A stretch of 64,000 nt of DNA from Nocardiopsis sp. ATB16-24. Its GTDB lineage: Bacteria > Actinomycetota > Actinomycetes > Streptosporangiales > Streptosporangiaceae. The stretch covers positions 145,462 through 209,461 of the forward strand of contig NZ_JASCXJ010000008.1 of assembly GCF_030271535.1 (NCBI RefSeq), written 5' to 3'. Below, one piece after another: positions 17,275 to 26,199 of this stretch. The position numbers and the translations under genes were made by a program. The notes beneath the pieces are model-generated. The model saw nothing but the letters and a program-made list of their open reading frames with translations. It made no database searches and had not been told where the DNA came from. Positions within the stretch are counted from its first letter, which is position 1; every line of letters starts with the position of its first letter.

Positions 17275-18642
17275 GTGGCTGACCTCGCAAGCATCTTCAA
17301 GGCGTATGACGTGCGCGGTGTGATACCCGACACCCTCGACGCGGACATCGCAAGGGCGATCGGAGCGGCGTTCGCCCGTGTGGTCGGCGGGGAGGCCGTC
17401 GTCGTCGCACACGACATGCGACCATCCTCGCCGGAACTGGCCACCGCCTTCAGTGAGGGGGTCACCGGGCAGGGCCTCGACGTGGTGTTCGCCGGACTCG
17501 GTTCCACCGACCTGCTCTACTACGGTTCGGGACATCTGGACATGCCCGGGGCGATGTTCACCGCCAGCCACAACCCGGCCCAGTACAACGGCATCAAGAT
17601 GTGCCGTGCCGGAGCCTCGCCCATCAGTGGTGAGAGCGGATTGGACGAGATCCGCCGCTTGGCGGAGGAGGCCCTGGCCGGCAAGGACGTCCTCGCCCAC
17701 GACGGTCCCCCGGGGACCGTCACCGAGCGCGACCTCCTGCCCGGGTACGCCTCCTATCTGCGCGAACTGGTCGACCTGTCCGGCATCCGACCGCTCAAGG
17801 TCGTGGTGGACGCGGGTAACGGCATGGGAGGCCACACGGTCCCCGCCGTCCTCGACGAGGGTCTGCCGTTGGAGATCGTCCCTCTCTACTTCGAGTTGGA
17901 CGGCACCTTCCCCAACCACCCCGCCAACCCCCTGGACCCCGCCAACCTGGTCGATCTCCAGGAGAGGATCCGTCAGACCGGCGCCGACATCGGACTGGCC
18001 TTCGACGGCGACGCCGACCGCTGCTTCGTCGTGGACGAGAACGGCGACGCGGTGCCGCCCTCGGCCATCACGGCCCTCGTCGCCGCGCAGGAGCTGGAGA
18101 AGGAACCGGGCGCCACGGTGATCCACAACCTCATCACCTCCCAGGCCGTGCCCGAGATCGTGCGTGAGAAGGGCGGCACGCCCGTACGCACCCGTGTGGG
18201 CCACTCCTTCATCAAGGCCACCATGGCCGAGACCGGGGCGATCTTCGGCGGGGAGCACTCCGCCCACTACTACTTCCGTGACTTCTGGCGGGCCGACACG
18301 GGGATGCTCGCGGCGATGCACGTCCTGCGGGTCCTGGGCTCCGACGAGCGACCGCTCTCGCGGATCGCCGAGGAGTACTCGCGCTACGCCGGGTCCGGCG
18401 AGATCAACTCCGAGGTCGCCGACGCCTCCGGGCGCATGGCGGCGGTGCGGGAGGCCTTCGCCGGACGGGACGGCGCCACCATCGACGAGCTCGACGGTCT
18501 CACCGTCTCCCTTCCCGACGGCTCGTGGTTCAACGTGCGCGCCTCCAACACCGAGCCGCTCCTGCGGCTCAACGTGGAGGGGCCGGACGAGACGTCCATG
18601 GCCGCTCTGCGTGACGAGGTGCTGGCCATCGTCCGCGCCTGA
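17275..18642 (+). CDS. manB: Phosphomannomutase/phosphoglucomutase ManB
   Basis: 455 residues from GTG at 17275 with GGAGAAGAC upstream. It interconverts mannose-6-phosphate and mannose-1-phosphate (and possibly the glucose phosphates), leading to GDP-mannose for glycolipids and protein mannosylation. Alpha-D-phosphohexomutase signatures are present: the phosphoserine loop FTASHNP (Ser98), the metal loop FDGDADRCF, a sugar-binding GGEHSAHYYF and the phosphate-binding RASNTEPLLRL. It is followed after 63 nt by a Trm112-like gene. The SIS-isomerase and manA genes that usually come next in Streptomyces are not here. A TGC-TAGTTT extended -10 lies at 17200-17208. Confidence 0.96.
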   Translation: MADLASIFKAYDVRGVIPDTLDADIARAIGAAFARVVGGEAVVVAHDMRPSSPELATAFSEGVTGQGLDVVFAGLGSTDLLYYGSGHLDMPGAMFTASHNPAQYNGIKMCRAGASPISGESGLDEIRRLAEEALAGKDVLAHDGPPGTVTERDLLPGYASYLRELVDLSGIRPLKVVVDAGNGMGGHTVPAVLDEGLPLEIVPLYFELDGTFPNHPANPLDPANLVDLQERIRQTGADIGLAFDGDADRCFVVDENGDAVPPSAITALVAAQELEKEPGATVIHNLITSQAVPEIVREKGGTPVRTRVGHSFIKATMAETGAIFGGEHSAHYYFRDFWRADTGMLAAMHVLRVLGSDERPLSRIAEEYSRYAGSGEINSEVADASGRMAAVREAFAGRDGATIDELDGLTVSLPDGSWFNVRASNTEPLLRLNVEGPDETSMAALRDEVLAIVRA

Positions 18643-18705
18643 CCGGGCATCATGGTGGGGAGGGCCGCACGGCCCTCCCCACCCACCACACGAGGAAGCG
18701 AGCAC

Positions 18706-18882
18706 ATGAGCACGAAGATCGACGACTGGCTGTTGGAGATCCTGGCCTGCCCGCAGAGCCAGGCACCGCTGCGCCACGACCCCGAGAAGGACGAACTGGT
18801 CTGTGACGAGAGCGGTCTGGCCTACCCCATCCGGGACGGCATTCCGGTCCTGCTGGTCGACGAGGCGAGGAGAATCGGTTGA
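18706..18882 (+). CDS. Trm112-like small zinc-ribbon-fold protein
   Basis: 58 residues, ATG at 18706 with GAGGAAG upstream. The sequence LLEILACPQSQAPLRHDPEKDELVCDESGLAYPIRDGIPVLLVDEARRI matches the Trm112/YcaR fold, whose eukaryotic members activate methyltransferases. Bacterial versions beside manB are of unknown function. Only two Cys remain (in ACPQ and LVCDE), so a full four-Cys zinc site is absent. It is likely co-transcribed with manB. Confidence 0.88.
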   Translation: MSTKIDDWLLEILACPQSQAPLRHDPEKDELVCDESGLAYPIRDGIPVLLVDEARRIG

Positions 18883-19040
18883 GGTCGAGGGGAACGCCAC
18901 GGGCTTTCCCGCAGTCATAACGTGTGCGGCGGGGTGGGGGCCTCCCCTCTCGGCCACGGTGGGACGCGTCCTCGCGTTCCCCGCAACCCGTACCCTGTTG
19001 CTGCGTGCCCCTCTCACGACGACCTCCCTGGAGAACATCG

Positions 19041-20351
19041 ATGCCCGGTCCAGAATCGCTACAGCCGAGCGACCCCTCCGCGTTCGGTGAGTACAGCGTG
19101 ACCGGACGCCTGGGCAAGGGCGGCCAGGGCATCGTCTACCTCGCGGAGAACGCGGACGGAGAGAAGTTCGCGATCAAGGTCCTCAACGACCAGTGGTCGC
19201 GCGACACCGATCTGCGCAAGCGGTTCGAAAAGGAGGTCCGAGCGGCACAGAAGGTCGCCTCCTTCTGTACCGCCGCGGTCATCGAGGCCCAACTCGACAG
19301 CGATCCGCCCTACGTCGTCAGCGAGTTCGTGCCGGGCAAGGACCTTCAGGAGACCATCGCCAAGGGGAGCACCCAGAAAGGCTCCACCCTGCAACGGCTC
19401 GCGGTCTCCACGGCGACCGCGCTGGTGGCCATCCACAAGGCCGGTATCGTCCACCGCGACTTCAAACCCGGCAACGTGCTGCTGGGGCCGGACGGGCCCC
19501 GCGTCATCGACTTCGGTATCGCCCGGGTCGACGACGGCACCGCCACCATGACCAACTCGATCGTCGGCACGCCCTCCTACATGGCGCCCGAGCAGATCGA
19601 GGGACGCGGTATCACCGACAAGTGCGACATCTTCGCCTGGGGTTGCGTCATCGCGTTCGCTTCCACCGGACGAGCCCCGTTCGGTTCCGACACCGTTCCC
19701 GCGGTCGTGCACCGCGTGGTCAGCGCGCCTCCGGACCTGACCGGTATGGACGAGGCGCTGCGGCCGATCGTCGAGGAGTGTCTGGACAAGGACCCCGACA
19801 AGCGGCCCAACGCCCAGACCCTGCTCATGCGTCTGTTGGGCCACGACGACCCGGAGACGTCCTCGCCGTCCACCGATGACGCGGTCCGCCAAGGCGAGAA
19901 GATCGCGCAGACCGGCCTGATCACCGGAGGACAGTCGTCCTTCCGAACCGGACACCCGCACAGCGGTCCGCAGCCGGGCGCCGTCGGCTACTCCCCCCAG
20001 GGAGCGCCCGGTCCGCGTCCGGGTGTGCCCGGACACCCGATGAGTTCCGACCCACGCCAGGGTTTCGGGCACCCCGGCACGTCCAACCCACGCCCGGGCA
20101 TGCCGGGCCATCCGGGCACCTCCAACCCGCGTCCGGGCGTTCCCGCCTATCCGCTCCCTCCGCACGGAGCGCCCCACGCGGGGAACCCGATGGCGACCAA
20201 CATGAACCCCAACCAGACCTACGCCCGTCCCATGCCGCGCCCCGCCGAACGGGAATCGGTGCTCCAGCAGGGATGGGTCATCCCGGCGGTCCTCATCACC
20301 ATCGTGATCCTGCTGCTGGTCCTGCTCCTGATCATGCTCAGCGGCAACTGA
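19041..20351 (+). CDS. Membrane Ser/Thr protein kinase (PknB-like, Hanks type)
   Basis: 436 residues from ATG at 19041. The kinase domain covers residues 15-285: glycine loop GRLGKGGQG, Lys46 in FAIKVL, catalytic loop HRDFKPGN (138-145), DFG at 157-159, and APE at 182-184. A proline/glycine-rich linker with a repeated GHPGTSNPRPG motif follows (about 310-400). One C-terminal helix (WVIPAVLITIVILLLVLLLIML) ends the protein with almost nothing outside, so it has no external sensor domain of its own. Substrates are unknown. It stands where manA-type genes are found in related genomes. Confidence 0.93.
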   Translation: MPGPESLQPSDPSAFGEYSVTGRLGKGGQGIVYLAENADGEKFAIKVLNDQWSRDTDLRKRFEKEVRAAQKVASFCTAAVIEAQLDSDPPYVVSEFVPGKDLQETIAKGSTQKGSTLQRLAVSTATALVAIHKAGIVHRDFKPGNVLLGPDGPRVIDFGIARVDDGTATMTNSIVGTPSYMAPEQIEGRGITDKCDIFAWGCVIAFASTGRAPFGSDTVPAVVHRVVSAPPDLTGMDEALRPIVEECLDKDPDKRPNAQTLLMRLLGHDDPETSSPSTDDAVRQGEKIAQTGLITGGQSSFRTGHPHSGPQPGAVGYSPQGAPGPRPGVPGHPMSSDPRQGFGHPGTSNPRPGMPGHPGTSNPRPGVPAYPLPPHGAPHAGNPMATNMNPNQTYARPMPRPAERESVLQQGWVIPAVLITIVILLLVLLLIMLSGN

Positions 20352-20370
20352 GCGCGTCGGCGGACCCCGG

Positions 20371-21456
20371 TCAGACCTGGGTGAGCGTTCTCATGGCCCG
20401 GGACACGGCCTCGTCCACCAGGTCGTGGACGCGGGGCCAACGGTCGTCCGCGCTGTCCGTGGGCATCACGGCCACGTCGTCGGTCCCCGACATCCTCAGC
20501 GCGTCGCGCGTCCCCTCAGGGGTGGTGATCCGCGCGTGGGCGGTGACCGCGAGCACGCCCGTGTTCGGACGTCCCACCTCCTGGACCACCACGAACAGGC
20601 GCAACGAGGCGCCGTCCGCGGACAGCTCCAGCGCCGTCCACCAGTGCGCCGCTCCCGGCGTCAGCAGTGTGTCGGCCACCTCCGAGGCGGTCGTCCCCGG
20701 TTCCGAGCCGTCCGATCCCCCCGAGTACACCGAGGTGTGCGACTCGGGATCCAGGGACCGGAGGATCAAGGCCACCGACTCCCGGCACGAGCGCACGTAG
20801 TCCAGTACGCGTCGGCGGATCACCGTGGCCAGCGAGGACGCCGGGGTGTGCGGCTCGGTGGCGGGCTCGGAGGTCCAGCTCAGTTCCTCCAGCAGCGCGC
20901 CGGTCGTCATCCGGGCGAAGTGACGTGACAGTTCCACGAGGCGTTCGTCGGGGCCGAGCCCGACCCAGGGAGGAGGGGAGAGGGGGTCGGGCAGCAGTGG
21001 AGGGAAGTCCGCCCGTCGTAGCGTCAGCGAGGCGAGCACCCACGGCAGCGCCCACACGTGCGTGCCGGCCTCGTCCGGCGGCTCCCGCTCGTCCAGCACC
21101 GTCACGCACTCGGCGTAGGTGCGGGCCGCGCGTACGACCGGGTGGACGGGCGCCGCGGCGGCCCGCGCCACCCGCAGGGCCTGTTCGGAGTCCAGCGGGC
21201 CTCTGCGGGGGCGCGAGGGGGAATCGGGTGACAGGTCGCCGATGCGTTCGGAGAGCTGGACGACGAACGCCGCGGTGATCGGTCGGCCGGCGGCCCCGCC
21301 CGCGGCCAGGGACACCATCAACTCCTCCAGGGCGGGGCCCGCGCCCCACTCCCGGACACGGCGGTGCGCCAGTTCCTTCCACGCCGCCTCGCGCACGTCC
21401 GGGGACTGGCTCCGGCGGTGCTGGGCCCAGATGTCCCGCAGCCGGTCGACGTCCAT
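20371..21456 (-). CDS. Unknown actinobacterial protein
   Basis: About 361 residues from an ATG at 21456 (MDVDRLRDIWAQHRR, with GAGG upstream); an in-frame ATG at 21570 would add 38 residues. No transmembrane helix, signal or known catalytic motif is evident. The N-terminal part is helical and charged; the C-terminal part (WWTALELSADGASLRLFVVVQEVGRPNTGVLAVTAHARIT) looks like a beta-sheet domain. Codon usage agrees with real genes. It ends 20 nt from the convergent kinase gene. I can assign no function. Confidence 0.65.
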   Translation of the reverse strand: MDVDRLRDIWAQHRRSQSPDVREAAWKELAHRRVREWGAGPALEELMVSLAAGGAAGRPITAAFVVQLSERIGDLSPDSPSRPRRGPLDSEQALRVARAAAAPVHPVVRAARTYAECVTVLDEREPPDEAGTHVWALPWVLASLTLRRADFPPLLPDPLSPPPWVGLGPDERLVELSRHFARMTTGALLEELSWTSEPATEPHTPASSLATVIRRRVLDYVRSCRESVALILRSLDPESHTSVYSGGSDGSEPGTTASEVADTLLTPGAAHWWTALELSADGASLRLFVVVQEVGRPNTGVLAVTAHARITTPEGTRDALRMSGTDDVAVMPTDSADDRWPRVHDLVDEAVSRAMRTLTQV

Positions 21457-21635
21457 GAGCTCCTCGTGCACCAGGTCCCGCGTCCGGTCCAGGTCCGCAC
21501 TGCAACGTAGCGTCTTCACGCTGTGTTCCGTAGCCAGTGGACAGTCGGCCAAAACATGCCGGATGGTCATGGATGTGGCCGTTACCGGACGCGCTCGCGT
21601 GTGAACCCCGAGGGTCGGCCGGCGGCGACGGTGGC

Positions 21636-22052
21636 TCAGGGGCGACGGCCGTGCAACAGCCGCATCGCCTTCTCCTTCTCGAAGTCGAGGGCTCGTGTGG
21701 GGGCGGCGGCGAGCCTGCCCAACCGCTCTCCATGGGAGCGCACCCGGGCCAGGGTCTCGGGTTCGGCCAGAACACGCAGGGCGAAGGCCAGAGCCGTGGG
21801 CGGGATGTCGAACTCGCGCTCCAACGCCAGGCCCGTGGCGATCGTGCGCAGATCCTCCTCGGTGAACCTGCGGTGGCGGTGCCCCCTCCCGGTGGGCTGC
21901 TCCTGGGTGCGGGGAAGGAGACCCAGCCCTTCCCGGTAGCGCAGCATGCGCGGAGTGGTCCCCACCCGCTCGGCGGCCGTGGAGATCGGCACGGCCCTGG
22001 GCGGCCAGGAGGACCGGTCGGACGGGGTCGGGGTGTCGTCGGCAGCGGCCAT
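21636..22052 (-). CDS. MerR-family transcriptional regulator
   Basis: 138 residues from ATG at 22052. The winged-helix start ISTAAERVGTTPRMLRYREGLGLLP and the wing GRGHRHRRFTEEDLRTIATGLALERE are typical of MerR proteins. The C-terminal effector part is short and has no cysteine metal site, so it is not a metal sensor of the classical kind. It is divergent from ahcY with 127 bp between, so it may control ahcY, itself, or the gene downstream of it. Confidence 0.88.
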   Translation of the reverse strand: MAAADDTPTPSDRSSWPPRAVPISTAAERVGTTPRMLRYREGLGLLPRTQEQPTGRGHRHRRFTEEDLRTIATGLALEREFDIPPTALAFALRVLAEPETLARVRSHGERLGRLAAAPTRALDFEKEKAMRLLHGRRP

Positions 22053-22139
22053 GACGCGACCCTAGCCGAGTGGTACCGCCAGGAAGAACAAAACTGACGA
22101 ACGAATGTCAGGTTCGCGCCCATGGGGTGGTCGCAGCCC

Positions 22140-22145
22140 TAGAAT
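22140..22145 (+). promoter_or_regulatory. Candidate -10 element of ahcY
   Basis: TAGAAT lies 34 nt before the ahcY ATG. No convincing -35 is seen at 17-18 bp, so an activator such as the divergent MerR protein is possible; this last point is inference. Confidence 0.35.
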
Positions 22146-22179
22146 CGGTGACGACACGACCATCACGAGTGAGGAACGC

Positions 22180-23616
22180 ATGGCTTTCGACTTCAAGGTC
22201 GCCGATCTCTCCCTGGCCGACTTCGGACGAGACGAGATCAGGCTCGCCGAGCACGAGATGCCCGGTCTCATGGCCACCCGTGCCGAGTACGGCGACAGCA
22301 AACCGCTCCGGGGCGCGCGCATCATGGGTTCGCTGCACATGACCGTCCAGACCGCGGTCCTCATCGAGACCCTGGTGGCCCTGGGCGCCGAGGTGCGCTG
22401 GGTCAGCTGCAACATCTTCTCCACCCAGGACCACGCCGCCGCCGCGGTCGTGGTCGGTCCCGACGGCACCCCCGAGGACCCCCGGGGCGTGCCCGTCTTC
22501 GCCTGGAAGGGCGAGACCCTCGAAGAGTACTGGTGGTGCACCGAGCAGGCGCTGACCTGGCCGGGCGCAGAGGGCCCCAACATGATCCTGGACGACGGTG
22601 GTGACGCCACCATGCTGGTCCACAAGGGCGCCGAGTACGAGAAGGCGGGGGCGGTCCCCTCGCCCGACAGCGCCGACAGCGAGGAGATGGGCGTCGTCCT
22701 GCGTCTCCTCAAGGCCAGTCTGGAGCGAGAGCCCGGCAAGTGGACCAAGATCGCCAAGGGCATCCAGGGCGTGACCGAGGAGACCACCACCGGTGTGCTC
22801 CGCCTGTACGAGATGCGCCGTGAGGGCACTCTGGCCTTCCCCGCGATCAACGTCAACGACTCCGTCACCAAGAGCAAGTTCGACAACAAGTACGGCATCC
22901 GCCACTCGCTGCCCGACGGCATCATGCGCGCCACCGACGTGCTCATCGGAGGCAAGGTCGCCGTCGTCTGCGGTTACGGCGACGTCGGCAAGGGGTCGGC
23001 CGAGGCCCTGCGTGGGCAGGGTGCCCGGGTCATCGTCACCGAGATCGACCCGATCAACGCCCTCCAGGCGGCCATGGACGGCTACCAGGTCACCCTCCTG
23101 GAGGACGTGCTCGACATCGGTGACATCTTCATCACCACCACCGGTAACTTCAACGTGATCATGGCCGACCACATCGCCCGGATGAAGCACCAGGCGATCA
23201 TCGGCAACGTCGGTCACTTCGACAACGAGATCGACATGGCGGGCCTGGCGAAGATCCCCGGCATCGTCAAGAAGGAGATCAAGCCGCAGGTCCACGAGTG
23301 GACCTTCCCCGACGGCAAGTCCGTGCTGGTGCTCTCGGAGGGTCGACTGCTCAACCTGGGCAACGCCACCGGCCACCCCAGCTTCGTGATGTCCAACAGC
23401 TTCACCAACCAGGTCATCGCGCAGATCGAACTGTTCACCAAGCCCGACGAGTACCCGATCGACGTGTACACGCTGCCCAAGCTCCTGGACGAGAAGGTCG
23501 CCCGTCTGCACCTGGAGGCGCTCGGCGTCAAGCTGACCGAGCTCACCAAGGAGCAGGCCGCCTACATCGGAGTGGACGTGGAGGGCCCGTACAAGCCCGA
23601 CCACTACCGGTACTAG
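22180..23616 (+). CDS. ahcY: S-adenosylhomocysteine hydrolase (bacterial/eukaryotic type)
   Basis: 478 residues from ATG at 22180 (GAGGAACGC upstream). It splits S-adenosylhomocysteine to adenosine and homocysteine with a tightly bound NAD, closing the methylation cycle. Expected blocks are present: [28 protein letters not shown], the catalytic Lys/Asp stretch [16 protein letters not shown], the NAD loop [28 protein letters not shown] and the C-terminal KPDHYRY tail that reaches into the neighbouring subunit. A second, different SAH hydrolase gene follows 276 nt downstream. Confidence 0.97.
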   Translation: MAFDFKVADLSLADFGRDEIRLAEHEMPGLMATRAEYGDSKPLRGARIMGSLHMTVQTAVLIETLVALGAEVRWVSCNIFSTQDHAAAAVVVGPDGTPEDPRGVPVFAWKGETLEEYWWCTEQALTWPGAEGPNMILDDGGDATMLVHKGAEYEKAGAVPSPDSADSEEMGVVLRLLKASLEREPGKWTKIAKGIQGVTEETTTGVLRLYEMRREGTLAFPAINVNDSVTKSKFDNKYGIRHSLPDGIMRATDVLIGGKVAVVCGYGDVGKGSAEALRGQGARVIVTEIDPINALQAAMDGYQVTLLEDVLDIGDIFITTTGNFNVIMADHIARMKHQAIIGNVGHFDNEIDMAGLAKIPGIVKKEIKPQVHEWTFPDGKSVLVLSEGRLLNLGNATGHPSFVMSNSFTNQVIAQIELFTKPDEYPIDVYTLPKLLDEKVARLHLEALGVKLTELTKEQAAYIGVDVEGPYKPDHYRY

Positions 23617-23629
23617 GCGTCCGGGCCTT

Positions 23630-23673
23630 CGCCCGGCCCCCGGGTGCGTTCGAGCACCGGCGGGGGCCGGGCG
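23630..23673 (+). terminator. Terminator after ahcY
   Basis: 13-bp perfect stem CGCCCGGCCCCCG / CGGGGGCCGGGCG, with an inner GGTGC/GCACC stem capping it, 13 nt past the ahcY stop. No U-tract. Confidence 0.7.
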
Positions 23674-23892
23674 GGGTGACTCGGGCGCCGAGGACCCCCG
23701 CCCTCGGAACGCCTGACCGGAGGCCGCGCGGAGCGGCCCTCCGGGGCGATCGACGGCGATGGGCGACCCTGGAAGAGCACCAGGACGCCGGAAGATCACC
23801 GCGGGAGAACCCGGGTCCTCCCGCGGTGAACCGCGTCCGAAAACCCTCCGGGACGCGCGTGGACCGGACCGACGAGACGGACCCAGGTGAGC

Positions 23893-25155
23893 ATGACACT
23901 TCCTCCCCACGAGGTGGCGGACATCGGCCTCGCATCGGCCGGCGTCCGCCGCGTGGCCTGGGCCGAACGGTCCATGCCGGTACTGCGCCGCGTGCGCGAG
24001 CGCTTCACCACCGAACGTCCCCTGGAGGGGCTGCGTGTGGCCGCGTGCCAACACGTGACCGCCGAGACCGCCAACCTGCTGTGCACGCTGCGGGCGGGAG
24101 GGGCGAAGGTGTGGCTGGCCGCCTCCAACCCGTTGTCCACCCAGGACGACACCGCCGCCGCGCTGGTCGCCGAGTACGGCGTCTCCGTCCACGCCTGGGC
24201 CGGAATGGACCCGACCTCCTACGACCGCAACCTGATCAGGATCCTGGAGTCCCGACCGCACCTGCTGCTCGACGACGGATGCGACCTGGTCAACACGGTC
24301 CACCTGGTCCGCCCCGACCTGTTGGAGGGGGTCCTGGGAGGCTGTGAACAGACCACCACCGGAGTGATCCGGTTGCGCAGGATGAGCGCCGAGGGCGAGT
24401 TGAGGCTGCCCATGGTGGCGGTCAACGACACCGCGACCAAGCGCATGTTCGACAACCGCTACGGCACCGGTCAGTCCACGATCGACGGCATCCTCCGGGC
24501 CACCAACGCGATGCTCGCCGGACGTACCGTCGTGGTCGCCGGATTCGGCTACTGCGGTCGCGGACTGGCGGAGCGGGCCCGCGGCATGGGCGCCCGCGTG
24601 ATCGTCACCGAGGTCGATCCGGTCAAGGCACTGGACGCGGTCATGCAGGGTTACACGGTCGCCACCATGGAGGAGGCCGCATCGGTCGCCGACGTGTTCG
24701 TCACCGTCACCGGCAACCGCGACGTCATCCGGGCCGAGCACCTGGAACGGATGAAGGACGGCGCGATCCTGGCCAACTCCGGCCACTTCGACCTGGAGAT
24801 CGACCTCACGGCCCTGGAACGGGGGGCCGTGGAGATCAACCGGGGCGTGCGCGAGCACGCCGACGAGTACGTGTTCGCCGACGGGCGTCGCGTGCTGCTG
24901 CTGTCGGAGGGACGCCTGGTCAACCTCGGCGCGGCGGAGGGACACCCGGCCGCCGTCATGGACATGTCGTTCGCGGTCCAGGCGCTGACCACCGCGTGGC
25001 TGGCCCGTGAGGCCGTCCGACTCCCGCCGGGGGTGGTGGAGGTGCCGGCCGAGACCGACACCGAGGTGGCCAGGCTCGAACTGGACGAGCTGGGGGTGCG
25101 CATCGACGCGCTCACCGCCGAACAGCGGGACTACCTACGTTCCTGGCATCCCTGA
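23893..25155 (+). CDS. Second adenosylhomocysteinase-like protein (short, archaeal/Thermotoga-like type)
   Basis: 420 residues from ATG at 23893 (a GTG at 23887 is also possible). It shares the SAH hydrolase fold and active-site pieces with its neighbour: CQHVTAETANLL (His), GCEQTTTGVIRL (Glu), VNDTATKRMFDNRYG (Lys, Asp), VAGFGYCGRGLAERARG (NAD) and NSGHFDLEID. It lacks the roughly 40-residue insertion of the bacterial type and ends in YLRSWHP rather than the KPDHYRY tail. Such forms in archaea and Thermotoga can prefer S-inosylhomocysteine or act at high temperature; which substrate is used here is open. It may be a second house enzyme or act on a modified nucleoside. Confidence 0.9.
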   Translation: MTLPPHEVADIGLASAGVRRVAWAERSMPVLRRVRERFTTERPLEGLRVAACQHVTAETANLLCTLRAGGAKVWLAASNPLSTQDDTAAALVAEYGVSVHAWAGMDPTSYDRNLIRILESRPHLLLDDGCDLVNTVHLVRPDLLEGVLGGCEQTTTGVIRLRRMSAEGELRLPMVAVNDTATKRMFDNRYGTGQSTIDGILRATNAMLAGRTVVVAGFGYCGRGLAERARGMGARVIVTEVDPVKALDAVMQGYTVATMEEAASVADVFVTVTGNRDVIRAEHLERMKDGAILANSGHFDLEIDLTALERGAVEINRGVREHADEYVFADGRRVLLLSEGRLVNLGAAEGHPAAVMDMSFAVQALTTAWLAREAVRLPPGVVEVPAETDTEVARLELDELGVRIDALTAEQRDYLRSWHP

Positions 25156-25190
25156 GGGAGGACGACGCTCAAGGGCGTCGTCGCCCTCCC
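25156..25190. terminator. Shared terminator between the second SAH hydrolase and RDD genes
   Basis: Stem GACGACGC / GCGTCGTC (25161-25168 and 25175-25182), extended by GGGAG/CTCCC with a small bulge, between two convergent genes. It could serve both directions. Confidence 0.6.
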
Positions 25191-25195
25191 ACGCC

Positions 25196-26065
25196 TCACC
25201 GAGGGGACCGCGGGCCGTACCACTGCTGTCGCGGGGCCGCCCCGGGGTGGTCGTGAGGCGGGCCCGCGTGCGGAGGGCCGGACCAGGTCTGCTGTGCGGC
25301 GGCCTCCTGCCGGCGCCGTCGCTCGGCCAGCACCGCCGCGAGGAAGTGGGGCGGAGCGGTCCCGGGCGGAGGAGGGGGACTGATCTGTCCGGCCACCGCG
25401 TCGGCCAGCCGGATGCCCATCTCGTACCGCGTGTGCTCGGCCAGCTCCCCGTACCGGAGCACGTACTGTCGGGCCGACGCCGCGGTCTCGGGGGACAGTC
25501 GTGACAGCTCCGCGCCCGCCGCCCAACCGGCCAGGTGAGCCGGCATCGGGACGACCTCCTCGCGCCGTTGGCCGCCACGCTCCTCCACCACCATCGTCCC
25601 GGCCACGAAGTCGCCCACGCGGCGCCCGTCCCGGTTGATCATCGACGTGATGAGGGCGACCAGACCGCTCGTCATCCAGATCTCCACGAAGGCCGCGAGC
25701 GCGCGGCCCAGCGCCTGACGGAACCGCTCGGGGGAACCGTCGGTGCCGACCACGCGCAGACCCAAGGCCATCTTGCCCAGGGAACGACCTCGGGAGAGGG
25801 ACTCGAAGGCCGTCGGGTAGCCGACCAGGACCAGGATGGATCCCGCGAGGGAGACCGCGGCCGTGATCGCGGGGTCCAGACCACGGCCGATCCACATGAC
25901 CAGCAGGTTCAGCGCGATCAGCGCGATGATCTGGACGATGACGTCGATGACCAGGGCGGCGGCCCTGGTGGCGAAACCGGCCGGGCGCAGGTCGAGGACG
26001 ACCGCGTCACCCGTGACCAGGGGGGTCACGCCGTACACGTCGCCACCGTTGCCGGGATAGGACAC
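25196..26065 (-). CDS. RDD family membrane protein
   Basis: About 289 residues from a GTG at 26065, chosen because GAGGGAG sits 9 nt upstream; a GTG at 26071 is close. The RDD core is clear: LRPAGFATRAAALVIDVIVQIIAL, then a second helix near AVSLAGSILVLVGYPTA, then SLGKMALGLRVV and RRVGDFVAGTMVV. Some RDD proteins are Na+ or Na+/H+ antiporter-like, but this one has a long cytosolic Pro/Gln/His-rich tail, and its job is unknown. It is divergent from spoIIM, an arrangement repeated widely in actinomycetes. Confidence 0.9.
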   Translation of the reverse strand: MSYPGNGGDVYGVTPLVTGDAVVLDLRPAGFATRAAALVIDVIVQIIALIALNLLVMWIGRGLDPAITAAVSLAGSILVLVGYPTAFESLSRGRSLGKMALGLRVVGTDGSPERFRQALGRALAAFVEIWMTSGLVALITSMINRDGRRVGDFVAGTMVVEERGGQRREEVVPMPAHLAGWAAGAELSRLSPETAASARQYVLRYGELAEHTRYEMGIRLADAVAGQISPPPPPGTAPPHFLAAVLAERRRRQEAAAQQTWSGPPHAGPPHDHPGAAPRQQWYGPRSPR

Positions 26066-26199
26066 CAGCACCCGCTCCCTCAGAAACGTCTGAAACCTTC
26101 TGTCCGACACTACCCGCCACGGGGGCCGGACGGTCGCGCGAAGTCGGATGGGACCCACCGCCCCGCCCCGACCCGCCGCGAACCGGTAGGGTCCGATGC

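Noticed and set aside
22053..22179. SAH riboswitch upstream of ahcY
   Set aside because: The 127-bp gap also holds the MerR start region, and I could not recognise the conserved SAH riboswitch core; a covariance search would be needed.
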